Assembly: GCF_963583255.1 (NCBI RefSeq)
Contig: NC_084813.1
Coordinates: 22,802,953-22,866,952, forward strand
Source of the DNA: Pyrus communis
Lineage: Eukaryota; Streptophyta; Magnoliopsida; Rosales; Rosaceae
DNA: 64,000 bases
Reading direction: 5' to 3'
Below are positions 53,984-63,740 of the stretch, piece by piece. The notes beneath the pieces were generated by a model that did no database searches, was not told where the DNA came from, and saw nothing but the letters and a program-made list of their open reading frames with translations. How positions within the stretch are numbered: position 1 is the first letter of the stretch; every line of letters begins with the position of its first letter. A program made the position numbers and the translations under genes.

Positions 53984-56569
53984 ATGAAGAACATCCCTTA
54001 CTTGTCATCCATGTTTCTACACATGATCCTCACGCTACTTGTGGCCGGAGACGACTCGCCGTCTGCCTACCCTCCAGGCGATGTGATCACCATTGTATGT
54101 GGGTCTATGATCGCCATTGCGTGTGGGCATAGCGGCCCCCAAATTCTTAACGATCGATCTTGGACTGGAGATAAGCACTCAATATATTCTCCCTCAGAAG
54201 AACGCCAAGCTGGCAACACATCCATCACCAGAGAAGCCCTTTTGTCGTCCTCCTCCTCCGCCAGCCAAGTTCCTTACACCATGGCACGTCTTTCTCGCCT
54301 TGAATTTACTTACAGATTTTCCTTTAGTACCACAGGCCAAAAGTTCATCCGCTTGTATTTCTATCCAGCTTCGTATCGCGACTTCAACCGCTCCCAAGCG
54401 CTCTTTTCTGTCAAAGCCGGTGGCTTTACCCTTCTCCACAATTTCAATGCTTCAGCCATTGCAGATGTGTATGGGGAGGAGACGTTGTACAGAGAGTTCT
54501 GTTTGAACATTGATGATCAAGAGCAAAGCTTGAACATCACATTTACTCCAACCAGAGCAGCAAGCCCAGATGCATACGCATTTATCAACGGAATTGAGAT
54601 TGTAGACATGCCAAGCAATCTCTACTACACGGAATCCCAGAGCCCCAGTGGGGTTTATTCTGTTGGTACTAGAGGAAAGAAGTTTCTTCGAATAGAAAAC
54701 AACACTGCTCTAGAGATGGTCTACCGCTTGAACATCGGTGGGGACCCAATTTTAAACAATTCGGACACCGGATTGTTCAATTCGGACACTGGATTGTTCT
54801 TCAGATTGTACCGCAACTGGGATGGTGTGGCAGAGGAGAAAAATTATTTAGATGCATTAAGTTTATGTTTTAGCGGTCCACTACAAAGCCCTTCTGTTAG
54901 TCTCAACTTTTCCATAATACCAGAGTACACTGCGCCATTGGAAGTTTACCGAACAGGCCGATCAGGGAGCAGAGCGGAAGCAAGTGTACGGCCGTACAAC
55001 CTCACCTGGGAATTCCCTGTAGATTCCAAGTTTTCTTACCTGGTTAGGATGCATTTTTGTGAGTTCCAATCTGACAGAGGCGACCGGAACGGATCTGGAG
55101 ACTTTCAAATTTACATAGCCAACCAAACAGCTGAAGAAAGAGCCAACATCTTCTTATGGAGTGGTGGATATGGGATTCCAGTGTACAGAGACTACGTTGT
55201 GTCAATGGCTGGCCCTGAAAGCATGCATGGCAAAACAAATCTTTCTATCGCACTATATGACTTACACAGTTATGCAACCTTAAATGGGCTTGAAGTCTTC
55301 AAACTGAATGACTCAAATGGCAATCTCGGCGGACCAGCGGAGCCACAAAGCCCCTCAACTGCTCATGTGCTAGGCATTGCCGCTGGCCTAGTTTCCGGCA
55401 CACTTGTCATGATCTCTGTCCTCGGATTCTTCATTTTCATGCGACGACGGAAAGCCAAGTCCTCGAGCGCCAATAACGGGACAGCCAAATTAACAAAGAT
55501 CCAGGGGCCCCCTGTACCGCTTTATTTGTGTCCATACTTTTCACTTGCAGATATAAAAGCAGCCACTGAAAACTTCAATGTCACGTTCATTATAGGAGTT
55601 GGAGGCTTTGGAACCGTGTACAGAGGGTGCATCGGTGATGGTGTGGCGACCTCCGATGTCGCAATCAAACGGCTGAAACCTAACTCATCACAGGGAGTCC
55701 ACGAGTTCAAGACAGAAATCGAGCTGCTCTCCCAACTCCGCCACCGCCATCTGGTGTCTCTGATCGGATATTGTACGGATGAATACGAGATGATCTTGGT
55801 ATACGATTACATGCCACGTGGGACCCTCGCCAGCCATCTCTACCACACGAACAAGCCACCTCTTTCCTGGGAGCAGCGGCTTCTGATCTGTATTGGCACG
55901 GCTCGTGGGTTGCAGTACCTTCACAGTGGGGCCAAGAGCACCATCATTCACCGTGACGTAAAGAGCACCAACATCTTGTTGGATGAGAAATGGGTGGCCA
56001 AGGTTTCGGATTTTGGATTGTCGAAAATGGGCATGACAACCATGTCCAAGACCCACATCAGCACGGCCGTGAAAGGCAGTTTCGGTTATTTGGACCCTGA
56101 ATACTACAGACGACGGCAGCTGACTGAGAAGTCCGATGTGTACTCATTTGGTGTTGTGTTGTGGGAGGTATTGTGTGGGAGGCCCTCTCTGATGCATACG
56201 GTGGAGACGAGGCGAAGGATCTTAGCTGAGTGGGCAAAGAGTTGTCATGGAGATGGGACGCTTGATCAAATCATTGACCGTAATTTGAAGGGTAAGATTG
56301 AACCCGAGTGCTTGAATAAGTTCATTGAGATTGCTATGAGTTGCATTCATGATAAAGGAATCGAACGACCCTCGATGAATGAGGTTGTGAGGGGGCTTGA
56401 GCTTGCGTTGCAGCTTCATCGAAAGAGCATTGGAAGTAATGGTGACAACGAGGTTACCTTCATAAATGACGGTGGCGATAGTACCGAGCAAGGTTGTGCT
56501 AGCAATGAATCCGTCCAATGTATATCCGCGACAATCTTCTCTGAGATCAACGATCCGATTGGAAGATGA
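53984..56569 (+). CDS. Malectin-like receptor kinase (CrRLK1L), intact
   Basis: 861 residues from MKNIPYLSSMF, the ATG that aligns with sister starts. Signal peptide core MFLHMILTLLVAGDD. The malectin-like ectodomain has two small in-frame duplications: 24 bases at 54086-54133, repeating I.I.CG around the first conserved cysteine, and 21 bases at 54758-54799, repeating NSDTGLF. Other landmarks are SRLEFTYRF, FIRLYFYP, AYAFINGIEI, ALEMVYRLNIGG, YRNWDG, YNLTWEFPV, MHFCEF, LNGLEVFKL. Membrane span at about 459-484. Kinase: GVGGFG from 538, VAIKRL, HRDVK from 656, DFGLSK, GSFGYLDPEYY, all intact. C-tail QCISATIFSEINDPIGR. It should be an active plasma-membrane RD kinase of the FERONIA family. Specific ligand unknown. 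Closest in-window relatives are 49324 and the split gene at 2012. Confidence 0.92.
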   Translation: MKNIPYLSSMFLHMILTLLVAGDDSPSAYPPGDVITIVCGSMIAIACGHSGPQILNDRSWTGDKHSIYSPSEERQAGNTSITREALLSSSSSASQVPYTMARLSRLEFTYRFSFSTTGQKFIRLYFYPASYRDFNRSQALFSVKAGGFTLLHNFNASAIADVYGEETLYREFCLNIDDQEQSLNITFTPTRAASPDAYAFINGIEIVDMPSNLYYTESQSPSGVYSVGTRGKKFLRIENNTALEMVYRLNIGGDPILNNSDTGLFNSDTGLFFRLYRNWDGVAEEKNYLDALSLCFSGPLQSPSVSLNFSIIPEYTAPLEVYRTGRSGSRAEASVRPYNLTWEFPVDSKFSYLVRMHFCEFQSDRGDRNGSGDFQIYIANQTAEERANIFLWSGGYGIPVYRDYVVSMAGPESMHGKTNLSIALYDLHSYATLNGLEVFKLNDSNGNLGGPAEPQSPSTAHVLGIAAGLVSGTLVMISVLGFFIFMRRRKAKSSSANNGTAKLTKIQGPPVPLYLCPYFSLADIKAATENFNVTFIIGVGGFGTVYRGCIGDGVATSDVAIKRLKPNSSQGVHEFKTEIELLSQLRHRHLVSLIGYCTDEYEMILVYDYMPRGTLASHLYHTNKPPLSWEQRLLICIGTARGLQYLHSGAKSTIIHRDVKSTNILLDEKWVAKVSDFGLSKMGMTTMSKTHISTAVKGSFGYLDPEYYRRRQLTEKSDVYSFGVVLWEVLCGRPSLMHTVETRRRILAEWAKSCHGDGTLDQIIDRNLKGKIEPECLNKFIEIAMSCIHDKGIERPSMNEVVRGLELALQLHRKSIGSNGDNEVTFINDGGDSTEQGCASNESVQCISATIFSEINDPIGR

Positions 56570-57251
56570 CGCGAGCAACATCTTCAATGAAATGGGAGCA
56601 GGGCAGCTAGAATGCAATAGAATTTGAATAGGATATTAGTAAAATATGTTGCGTCAAATTTCATATCAGTTGTATTTAAATCCAAAATACTCAGTACTAA
56701 ATAATCCGTATCCGATGTGATTAATCCAAAATACTCAGTACTAAATAGTCAGTACTAATTCAAGAGAATCATGTTCCGATTGCATTCTTAATCACTGTAC
56801 TCGGTACCAAATAGTCCGTATCCGATGTGATTAGTTCGGACTTTGTACAAAAATTCCTAGTTAAGTAAACTTTTCACCAGGCAGCATGTGAAAAATGAAG
56901 AAGCTGCAGACATGTAAATGTGAAGAAGATGAAGCAAAATATCTAAAGGGGCCACCTGCCTGCTCAAATAACTCAAGTCTATCTCTTCATCAAGAACAAA
57001 AGTAGTCAAGTCTTCGATCGGTATAATCCTCCAACCACATCCTCTGAACAAAAGTAGGCAACTTTTGTTACCGCGTTATCTCCCGTAATCAATCCAAAAG
57101 ACCGTGATGTCAAATTATGGGCCAAAAACTAAATGACTTTAAAGTCTTTGATGATCATAAGGGACGCACAAGGCACAACCATACATATATCTATTGTCAA
57201 GTGTATCACACCAGAAATCAAAAATAAACACAAGCAACAAACAGTATTACC
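56570..57251. other. 3' flank of the 861-aa receptor gene
   Basis: Matches 63743-64000 closely. Tandem phrases (ATCCAAAATACTCAGTACTAAATA) lie near 56680-56760. 56840-57060 is the flank block shared with 8440-8580. No gene. Confidence 0.5.
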
Positions 57252-57455
57252 ATGCAGATGAAACCAATTCTCATCACTCGTCTTTACCTTTCCTTGTTTC
57301 TCCACATGATCACCGTCCCCATATTTGTGGCCGGCGATTCACCGCCTGCCTACGGGCCTCCAATCGAAGATATCACCGTTAAATGTTGTTATTCCGGTAA
57401 GGTAGTCAATGAATATGATAAACGATTTTGGAGTGGAGATGTTAACTCAAAATGA
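57252..57455 (+). pseudogene. Receptor kinase N-terminal fragment, 67 codons
   Basis: Start MQMKPILITRLYLSLFLHMI, signal peptide, VAGDSPPAYGPPIEDITVKC, RFWSGDVNSK, then a stop. The frame is undamaged up to AACTCAAAAT, where intact receptors continue FFP. Foreign DNA follows. It could be translated as a small secreted peptide of about 40 residues after cleavage, but more likely it is a truncated gene start. Confidence 0.75.
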
Positions 57456-58348
57456 AACCACCAACTATATGTCGTATTTTGTTTTTCCACGCATTATATG
57501 TTGTATTTGATTCACTAGGTTTCGACGTGAAACTTTACGTCCTTTAAACACATCCCGTTACATAAGGACGCCAACACTTAGCTCAATTTGTTCTCTTATA
57601 TTGAAGTCAGTGTTCAAAATATCTACATTTAAAATATTTACGAAATTGTTGATATTTCCGTTGAAATATTTGAAAAATCAAGGATCAATATGGAAAAGGG
57701 GTTAAATGCAAACTTCACCATCTATTGACGAGATATAAGAAAACCAATGAATATCAACGATATTTATTGATTCACTACCTACTGTAGATTTAGAGCTTTT
57801 GAATTTATTTTTATTTTTTTTGAGAATTTTTTCTCTAATTTCGACTAAATTTGAATGAGTTGATATACCAACCCATTGCAAATTTCCGTCGAAGGCGACC
57901 AATATTGATCGATATTTCCTAAAATTGCATATTGATATTTTCACCTATATCGATATTTTAAACACTGTTTAAAATACACGCATAAAGATTTGAGGAAATG
58001 ACTTGTGCACACCTGTTTTTTTTTTTTTTTTTTTAATTCTTTCTTACACAACCATTTTTTTTTCTAGTCATTCGTTTAAACAAATCGAAAGAAAAATCAG
58101 TGGCAATAAGTAAGAAAAAGTGTACAAAAATAATAAAAAATGTACAGAAATCACTTTCCGAATTCCAATTGAATTGCATACATGCCAAAGACTTAATCAG
58201 TGTTTATCCGAGAAAAGTCTGATAAACTTAAATCTCAAGAACTTGGAATGAGAGAGACACAACCACACATGACATATCTATAAACAAGAGCTAAGTGTAT
58301 TCATGCATACAACCAAAGCAACAAATAAACGCCTTCATAAAATTTACC
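57456..58348. other. Non-coding DNA
   Basis: 57880-58348 matches 9220-9740. 57600-57960 has short repeats with TCGATATTT-type motifs. No gene is visible. Confidence 0.45.
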
Positions 58349-58370
58349 ATGACGAAACCAATTTTCATCT
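58349..58370 (+). pseudogene. First codons of a receptor gene, cut by a copia LTR
   Basis: ATGACGAAACCAATTTTCATCT equals the start at 9741 (MTKPIFI) and is then replaced directly by an LTR beginning TGTTGG. Nothing of the receptor continues downstream of the element. Confidence 0.65.
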
Positions 58371-58787
58371 TGTTGGATTTGTTGCCAATTCTATTGGGCC
58401 TTTAGTTGATCTCACCAGCCTATTCAATGGGCCTTTTATTTAGCCCTTTTTAAAAGCCAGGGGGTGGCTAGGGTTCTTTAATAAGGCAGACAGCTGCTGC
58501 CCTTTGGTTTAAGCAGTAGCAAAGAAGAGAAAAAAGGGTGCCGCAGCCCCATTTTGAACAGAAGAAGAAAAATGCTCCTCTCTTTGGTTAGCAGTCACTC
58601 CATCAAAATTGTAGTTGGTGTGTTAGGTTTGAGCTTTGTATAGAGAGGAAATTATTCTCTTAGTGTCGAGGAATTTCATTAAATCTTAGTGTCTTTTTTA
58701 TTTTTGTTCTTACATTTCATTTGATATATTTCCTATGGGTTAGCTTGAGTTGATTTTCAATTGGTTTGGTGTTATCCTATCACAACA
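58371..58787 (+). repeat. 5' LTR of a Ty1/copia element
   Basis: 417 bp from TGTTGGATTTG to CTATCACAACA, followed after two bases by a primer-binding site. TG..CA termini with TGTTG/CAACA inverted ends. No matching 3' LTR is present in the window. Confidence 0.85.
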
Positions 58788-58789
58788 AT

Positions 58790-58801
58790 TGGTATCAGAA
58801 C
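58790..58801 (+). other. Primer-binding site (initiator Met tRNA type)
   Basis: TGGTATCAGAAC, two bases after the LTR end. Plant copia elements usually have TGGTATCAGAGC, complementary to the 3' end of initiator methionine tRNA. Confidence 0.85.
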
Positions 58802-58836
58802 ATTGGTTGCTCTTGGGTACTGTCTTGTAGCTAAAA

Positions 58837-61531
58837 ATGTCAGACGAGCAAAATGAGAATCTTTTTGGAAGCAGCTCAGGATTTGCAAGAATTATGGTGC
58901 AAAATGCAAAGTTTGAAGTGGAAAAGTTTGATGGTACAAACAATTTCGGGATGTGGCAATGTGAGGTTAATGATGTGTTGGCTCAACAAGATCTACTTGC
59001 AGCTTTGGGAGATAAGCTGGAAACTATGTCAAAGTCATATTGGGAGAAATTGAATTTGTGAGCTTGCTCCACAATTCGGTTGTGCCTTACAAAAACTCAT
59101 AAGTATTTTGTGATGTGGGAGACATTGGCAAAAGTGTTGTGGCAAAAATTAGAAGACAAGTATATGGCAAAGAGTGCGGAGAACCGGCTACATGTGAAGA
59201 AAAAATTATACCGCTTCCAATATAAAGAAGGTACAAAAAAGATTAGACACCTTGATGCTTTTAATAAGTTGATTGTCGATTTGATGAATTTAAATGAGGA
59301 TATTAAGGAAGAAGATAAGGCCTTAATATTGTTGAATTCTTTGTCGGATTTTTATGAACATTTTGTTACTACTATTATGCATGGTAAAGAAACTGTGAAA
59401 TTTGAAGATGTGTCGAATGCCTTGATGAATTATGAAATGAGGCATAGAGATAATAATCATGCTAGTATCTCTGAGGCTTTACTTGTTAGAGGTAGATCAT
59501 TGGAGAGGAAATTTTTCTCTAGTAAGAAAAAATCAGAGTCTTGACCTAGAGGAAATTCTAAAGGTGAAAAAAGTATGAAAAAGGATGAATGTGCTTTCTA
59601 TCATACTAAGGGGCATTTGAAGAAAGATTGCCCTAGGCTGAAGAACAAAAACAAGGCAAAGTGAGTTCTAAAGCTAATATTGTTGAGCTTGAGAATGATT
59701 TTTCTGATTTTTCTGATTTTGCTTTAACCGCTTCATCATCATTTGATTGTTCTACCAAGTGGGTGTTGGATACAGGTTGTACTCATCATTTGACTCCTCA
59801 CAAGGATTGGTTTTTAAGCTTGAAAGAGTTTGACAGTGGTGTCGTTTTCATGAGAGATGACAATCATTATACAATGAAAGGGATTGGTACAGTTCGTTTG
59901 AAGTTGCATGATGGTATGGTTAAATAATCGATAGGGGTTTGGTATGTATGAATTTGAAGAAAAAAAATCTTATTTCTTTGGGTACTTTAGAATCCAAGGA
60001 CTTCAAGTTTTATTTAGATGGGCAGACATTGAAAGTTACTTATGGCACACTTCTTGTGATGAAAGCTCCTCGATGCGGTCATTTGTATCTATTGCAAAGA
60101 AGCACTGTGACAGGGGAAGCAGTGGTAGTCTTTAGAAAATATGGTCACATTTGATTCAGATACTACTAGACTATGGCATATGAGATTAGGCCATGCCGGT
60201 GAGAAAGCTCTACAAGGGCTACTGAAACAAGGTCTTCTAAAAGGTGCCACAACTTGTAAGCTTGATTTCTGCAAGCATTGTGTCTTGGGGAAGCAAACTA
60301 GAATAAAGTTTGGTACTGCAGTACATTAAACGAAGGGCATTCTTGATTATGTGCATTCAGATGTTTGGGGTTCCACAAAGACTCCCTCTTTGAGTGGTAG
60401 ACATTGATTCGTGACCTTCGTTGATGATTATTCTAGAAGGTCTTGGGTCTACACTATGAAGCACAAGAGTGAGGTGTTGAGTATTTTCTTAGGTTGGAAG
60501 AAAATAGTTAAGAACCAGATTAGGAGGAAGATTAAGATTTTGAGATCAGATAAAGGTGGTGAATACACATTTGACCATTTCTTTAAAGTTTGCAAAGAGG
60601 AAGGAATTGTGAGGCATTTCAGTGTTTGGGAAACTCCATAGCAAAATGGAGTTGCAGAAGATTGAATCGAATATTGCTTGAGAAAGTTAGATGTATGTTG
60701 TCTCAGTCGGGTTTAACAAGTCATTTTGGACAGAGGAAATTATTTATGCATGTCACATCATCAACCGGTTACCTTTAGCTGTTGTTCTAGGTAAGATACC
60801 AATTGAGGTATGGATTGGAAAAACTTCTTCTGATTATGATTGTATCTGTATTTTTGGTTCACCTGCTTATTTTCATGTAACTGAAAATAAATTTAATCCT
60901 AGAGCAAAAATGGGTATCTTTCTTGGTTTTAGAAGTGGTGTCAAACATTACAGGTTGTGGTGCCCAGAGATGTGACATTTGATGAAGAAAGTACGTTTAG
61001 AGACTCTGAGAAGAATGTGAAAGATGTCTACTAGGTAGAGCTTGAGAAAGTTGCCTCTAGTACTTCAAATCCTATTTTCGTTGATGTCGAAGCCACTATA
61101 AGTGAAGAAGTGGGAGACCATAAAGATGTTGAAGAAGTTGAAGTTGAAGACTCTTTTCAAGACGAAGAGTAAGTTTCGCCTCAAGAGTCTATTGCCAAGA
61201 ACAGAGGAAAGAGACATTACCAAGCCACCTTGGTATAGTGACTACGTTGCTTTTGCTCTTCCTATTATCATCAATGAGATTCCATCCAATTTTGAGGAAG
61301 CCATTGAGAGTGAAGAAAATGAGAAGTGGTGCAATACCATGGATGATGAGATGAATTCTCTCTCGAAGAACAAGACTTGAGAGTTAGCTAAATTCCCTTA
61401 GGGCAAGAAAGCTATCGGTTGTAAATGAGTGAATGCCAAGAAAGAAGGTGTTGATGGGAAAAGCAATGTGAGATTTAAAGCTAGATTAGTTGCTAAAGGG
61501 TATGCACAAAAAGTGGGCATTGACTACAACG
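58837..61531 (+). mobile_element. Degenerate copia gag-pol (gag, protease, integrase, start of RT)
   Basis: Starts MSDEQNENLFGSS with gag landmarks (FDGTNNFGMWQ, a degenerate CX..HTKGHLKKDC zinc knuckle near 59590). Then come protease (WVLDTGCTHHLTPHKDWF, near 59760), GAG-pre-integrase (LWHMRLGHAGEKAL, CKHCVLGKQ), integrase core (VDDYSRRSWVY, SDKGGEYT, QNGVAED-like) and the first part of reverse transcriptase (W..TMDDEMNSL, FKARLVAKGYAQKVGIDYNE). Stops at 59059, 59542 and several later points, plus frameshifts, make it inactive. Reverse transcriptase ends at GIDYNE, where VFSPVV.. is expected. The catalytic YVDD part, RNase H and 3' LTR are missing, replaced by receptor-kinase sequence. Confidence 0.85.
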
Positions 61532-61740
61532 AACGGCCATCAATGAATGACGATGTGAATGCCCTTGAGTTTGTGTTGCAGCTTCATCAGAGTTGCATTG
61601 AAAGGAATAATCATAAATGACAATCAGGTTGCCTTCTTCAATGACACTACCACCTAAACTAGGAGTAGTTAGCAAAGTCCTTAGGAAAAGGAACTCATCC
61701 AATGCATATCTGAGACATCTTTTGCGTCAAATCTCAAGCA
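61532..61740 (+). pseudogene. 3' tail of a receptor kinase gene fused to copia pol
   Basis: From CGAACGGCC the sequence equals the last kinase helix of the gene at 49324 (ERPSMND.VNALEFVLQLHQ, then SCIERN.HK and stop at 61618-61620). The same out-of-frame tail remnant follows (CAATGACACTACCACC.., ATGCATATCTGAGACATC). It shares the one-base tail shift with 49324, so it was copied after that mutation. The copia and kinase frames are continuous across the junction. Confidence 0.85.
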
Positions 61741-62990
61741 TTATGCTTTCATAAATTGAATATCTTATGGCCGTATGGGGGAGCTCACTATGGTTCATAG
61801 AAGATTTGTTTATATTTTTGTATTAACACCATTTAGCCCATTGTGGCAATAAAATCATAATAAAATCAAAATGCATCCAACACTTGTCCTCTAACGAGTG
61901 GCGTCACCATCTTAGTTTAGATCTGATACTAACTGATGCAGATTCGGAAGCACTCACACCAACAACAACTGTAATAGACGAAAACATGAAGAATTGAATA
62001 CAACACAAGAAACCCTTGCCGTTCCAAAAGTCTTCCCTAACCCCTAAATTATCTAGCTTATATTCAGAAAATAAACCAGAGCCTCAACAAGAAAATGTTG
62101 GATAATAGTGTTAAGGATAGTAATTCAATGGTAGAATATGGAGACACTTGTCAAAAGATTAGGAAGGTTGTTAGAGTTAGTTACATTGTGACTTAGACAA
62201 TAAGTTTCATAGAAGATAGTATATAGTCTTGAGATTGTAAGAATGTAATAACACAGAAAATATATACATGAAAAGATTTCTTCTCTCTCTAAATCTTCTC
62301 TATCTCTCTCTATCTTCTTTCTTCTTCTCCGTATCTTTCACAAGCATTATACATCTCATTCTTCTTTGAGATTACAGCTTGGTTAACAAATAGCAGCTAT
62401 TGGGTTTAGGCTATGTAGAAAAAGATAGAATGAAGGGTGCTTCAAGGCACATATGAAAATATGCTATCTTTCAAACTTAATTCTCCAGAGTGGCGGAGCT
62501 AAGAAGAATAGCTAATATTAGCGGCCAAATTTCCGACCACCCACTCCAGCGGCCACTCAAATTCCGACCGCCCTTCTCCAGCCAACATCCAAAACCCACC
62601 ATTTAATTTTCAAAGTAATCTTTTACCCTCACCATACGCACATCTCTGAAGAAAAAAAAAAAAAAAACTCAACCAAACACTCAAAAAAACTCCATCCCCG
62701 CAAACTCCTCTAAACCAACCAAAAAACCAAACACTCATAAAGATATTACTAAAAAGATACTAAAAAACCAAACATCTTCTCAATTGGGTGGATTATTATT
62801 TGTTTAGGGAAGTGTTATTGGTACTTCAAAAATCTCATTTTACATTCTTCACAAGTGTATTTTTCTTTCTAAATATAGAAAGTTTGGAGTGAAAATAACA
62901 ATTCCCTTTATTTAATAAAACATTAAATAAATCTAACATGAATAATTGATTAAATCAAATCTTCTGCAGTTGAAATGGGTGTGGGCTTTC
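61741..62990. other. Intergenic, partly duplicated from 51930-53300
   Basis: 61741-61960 matches 51950-52140 and 52380-52410. 62455-62800 matches 52425-52760. The stretch 61960-62450 has no counterpart in the other copy and is probably an insertion: it includes a CTCTCT-rich patch at 62280-62330 and repeats AAACTTAATTCTCCA at its right side. No gene. Confidence 0.45.
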
Positions 62991-63425
62991 TGTGATCCTA
63001 GTTATTGTTTGACATGTATTAAGTTTATGACAACAAAATTAAATTTATAAACGCTTGTCATTTGATAATTGGAGCCACAGACAGGCCGCACTAATTTTGG
63101 GCGGTGATCTCGTAATTGACGGGTGTCTTGCAAGAACGCAAGTCAATGAGTTCAAATATCCCGCAAGTCCACACCTCTCTGTGATCCTAGTTATTGTTTG
63201 ACACGTATTAAGTTTATGACAACAAAATTAAATTTATAAACGCTTGTCATTTGATAATTGGAGCCACAGACAGGCCGCACTAATTTTGGACGGTGATCTC
63301 GTAATTGACGGGTGTCTTGCAAGAACGCAAGTCAGGCCGCACTAACTTTGAGCAGTGATCTCGTAATTGATGGGTGTCTTGCAAGAACGCAAGTCAATGA
63401 GTTCAAATATCCCGCAAGTCCACAC
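62991..63425. repeat. Nested tandem duplications (189 bp and 62 bp)
   Basis: A 189-base unit starting TGTGATCCTAGTTATTGTTTG begins at 62991 and again at 63180. Inside, the 62-base stretch from CAGGCCGCACTAA is repeated a further time from 63333. The single-copy equivalent is at 53265-53450. TCTTGCAAGAACGCAAGTCA and GAGTTCAAATATCCC inside each unit look vaguely like a tRNA-derived sequence, but that is weak. Confidence 0.8.
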
Positions 63426-63499
63426 TGCCGACTCAAATGCATCGAATAAAAAAAGAGATATTTATTTTTTCAAACTCAAGATCTCATGTTTACTCAGGT

Positions 63500-63740
63500 T
63501 TTTCACACAGGTTCATACAAAGAAGGACAAGAACCCAAGCAGCTTGCATATTCAAAAGCAATTTTTGAGCAATTGCAGTGCAGCTTCATCGAGAAAGCAT
63601 TGGAAATAATGGTGACAACGAGGTTACCTTCTTAATTGACGGTGGCGTTAGTACTAGGCAAGGTTTTGCTAGCAATGAATCCGTCCAATGTATATCTGCG
63701 ACAATCTTCTCTGAGATCAATGATCCGATTGGAAGATGAC
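63500..63740 (+). pseudogene. Receptor gene reduced to leader plus C-terminal tail
   Basis: The leader of the 53984-type gene (AAGAACCCAAGCAGCTTGCA..CAATTTTTGAGC) is joined through about ten filler bases to its last codons (QLHRESIGNNGDNEVTF, then FASNESVQCISATIFSEIND, PIGR, stop at 63738-63740). Nearly 2.5 kb of coding sequence is absent. In the intact gene AGCTTCATC occurs at both break regions (in the leader and in LQLH), which may have guided the deletion. The 3' flank continues as in 56570 onward to the window edge. Confidence 0.85.

Noticed and set aside
62991..63425. CRISPR-like or satellite array.
   Set aside because: Only two to three units of 189 and 62 bases with no spacer pattern. 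The single-copy ancestor at 53265 shows ordinary tandem duplication in a plant genome.
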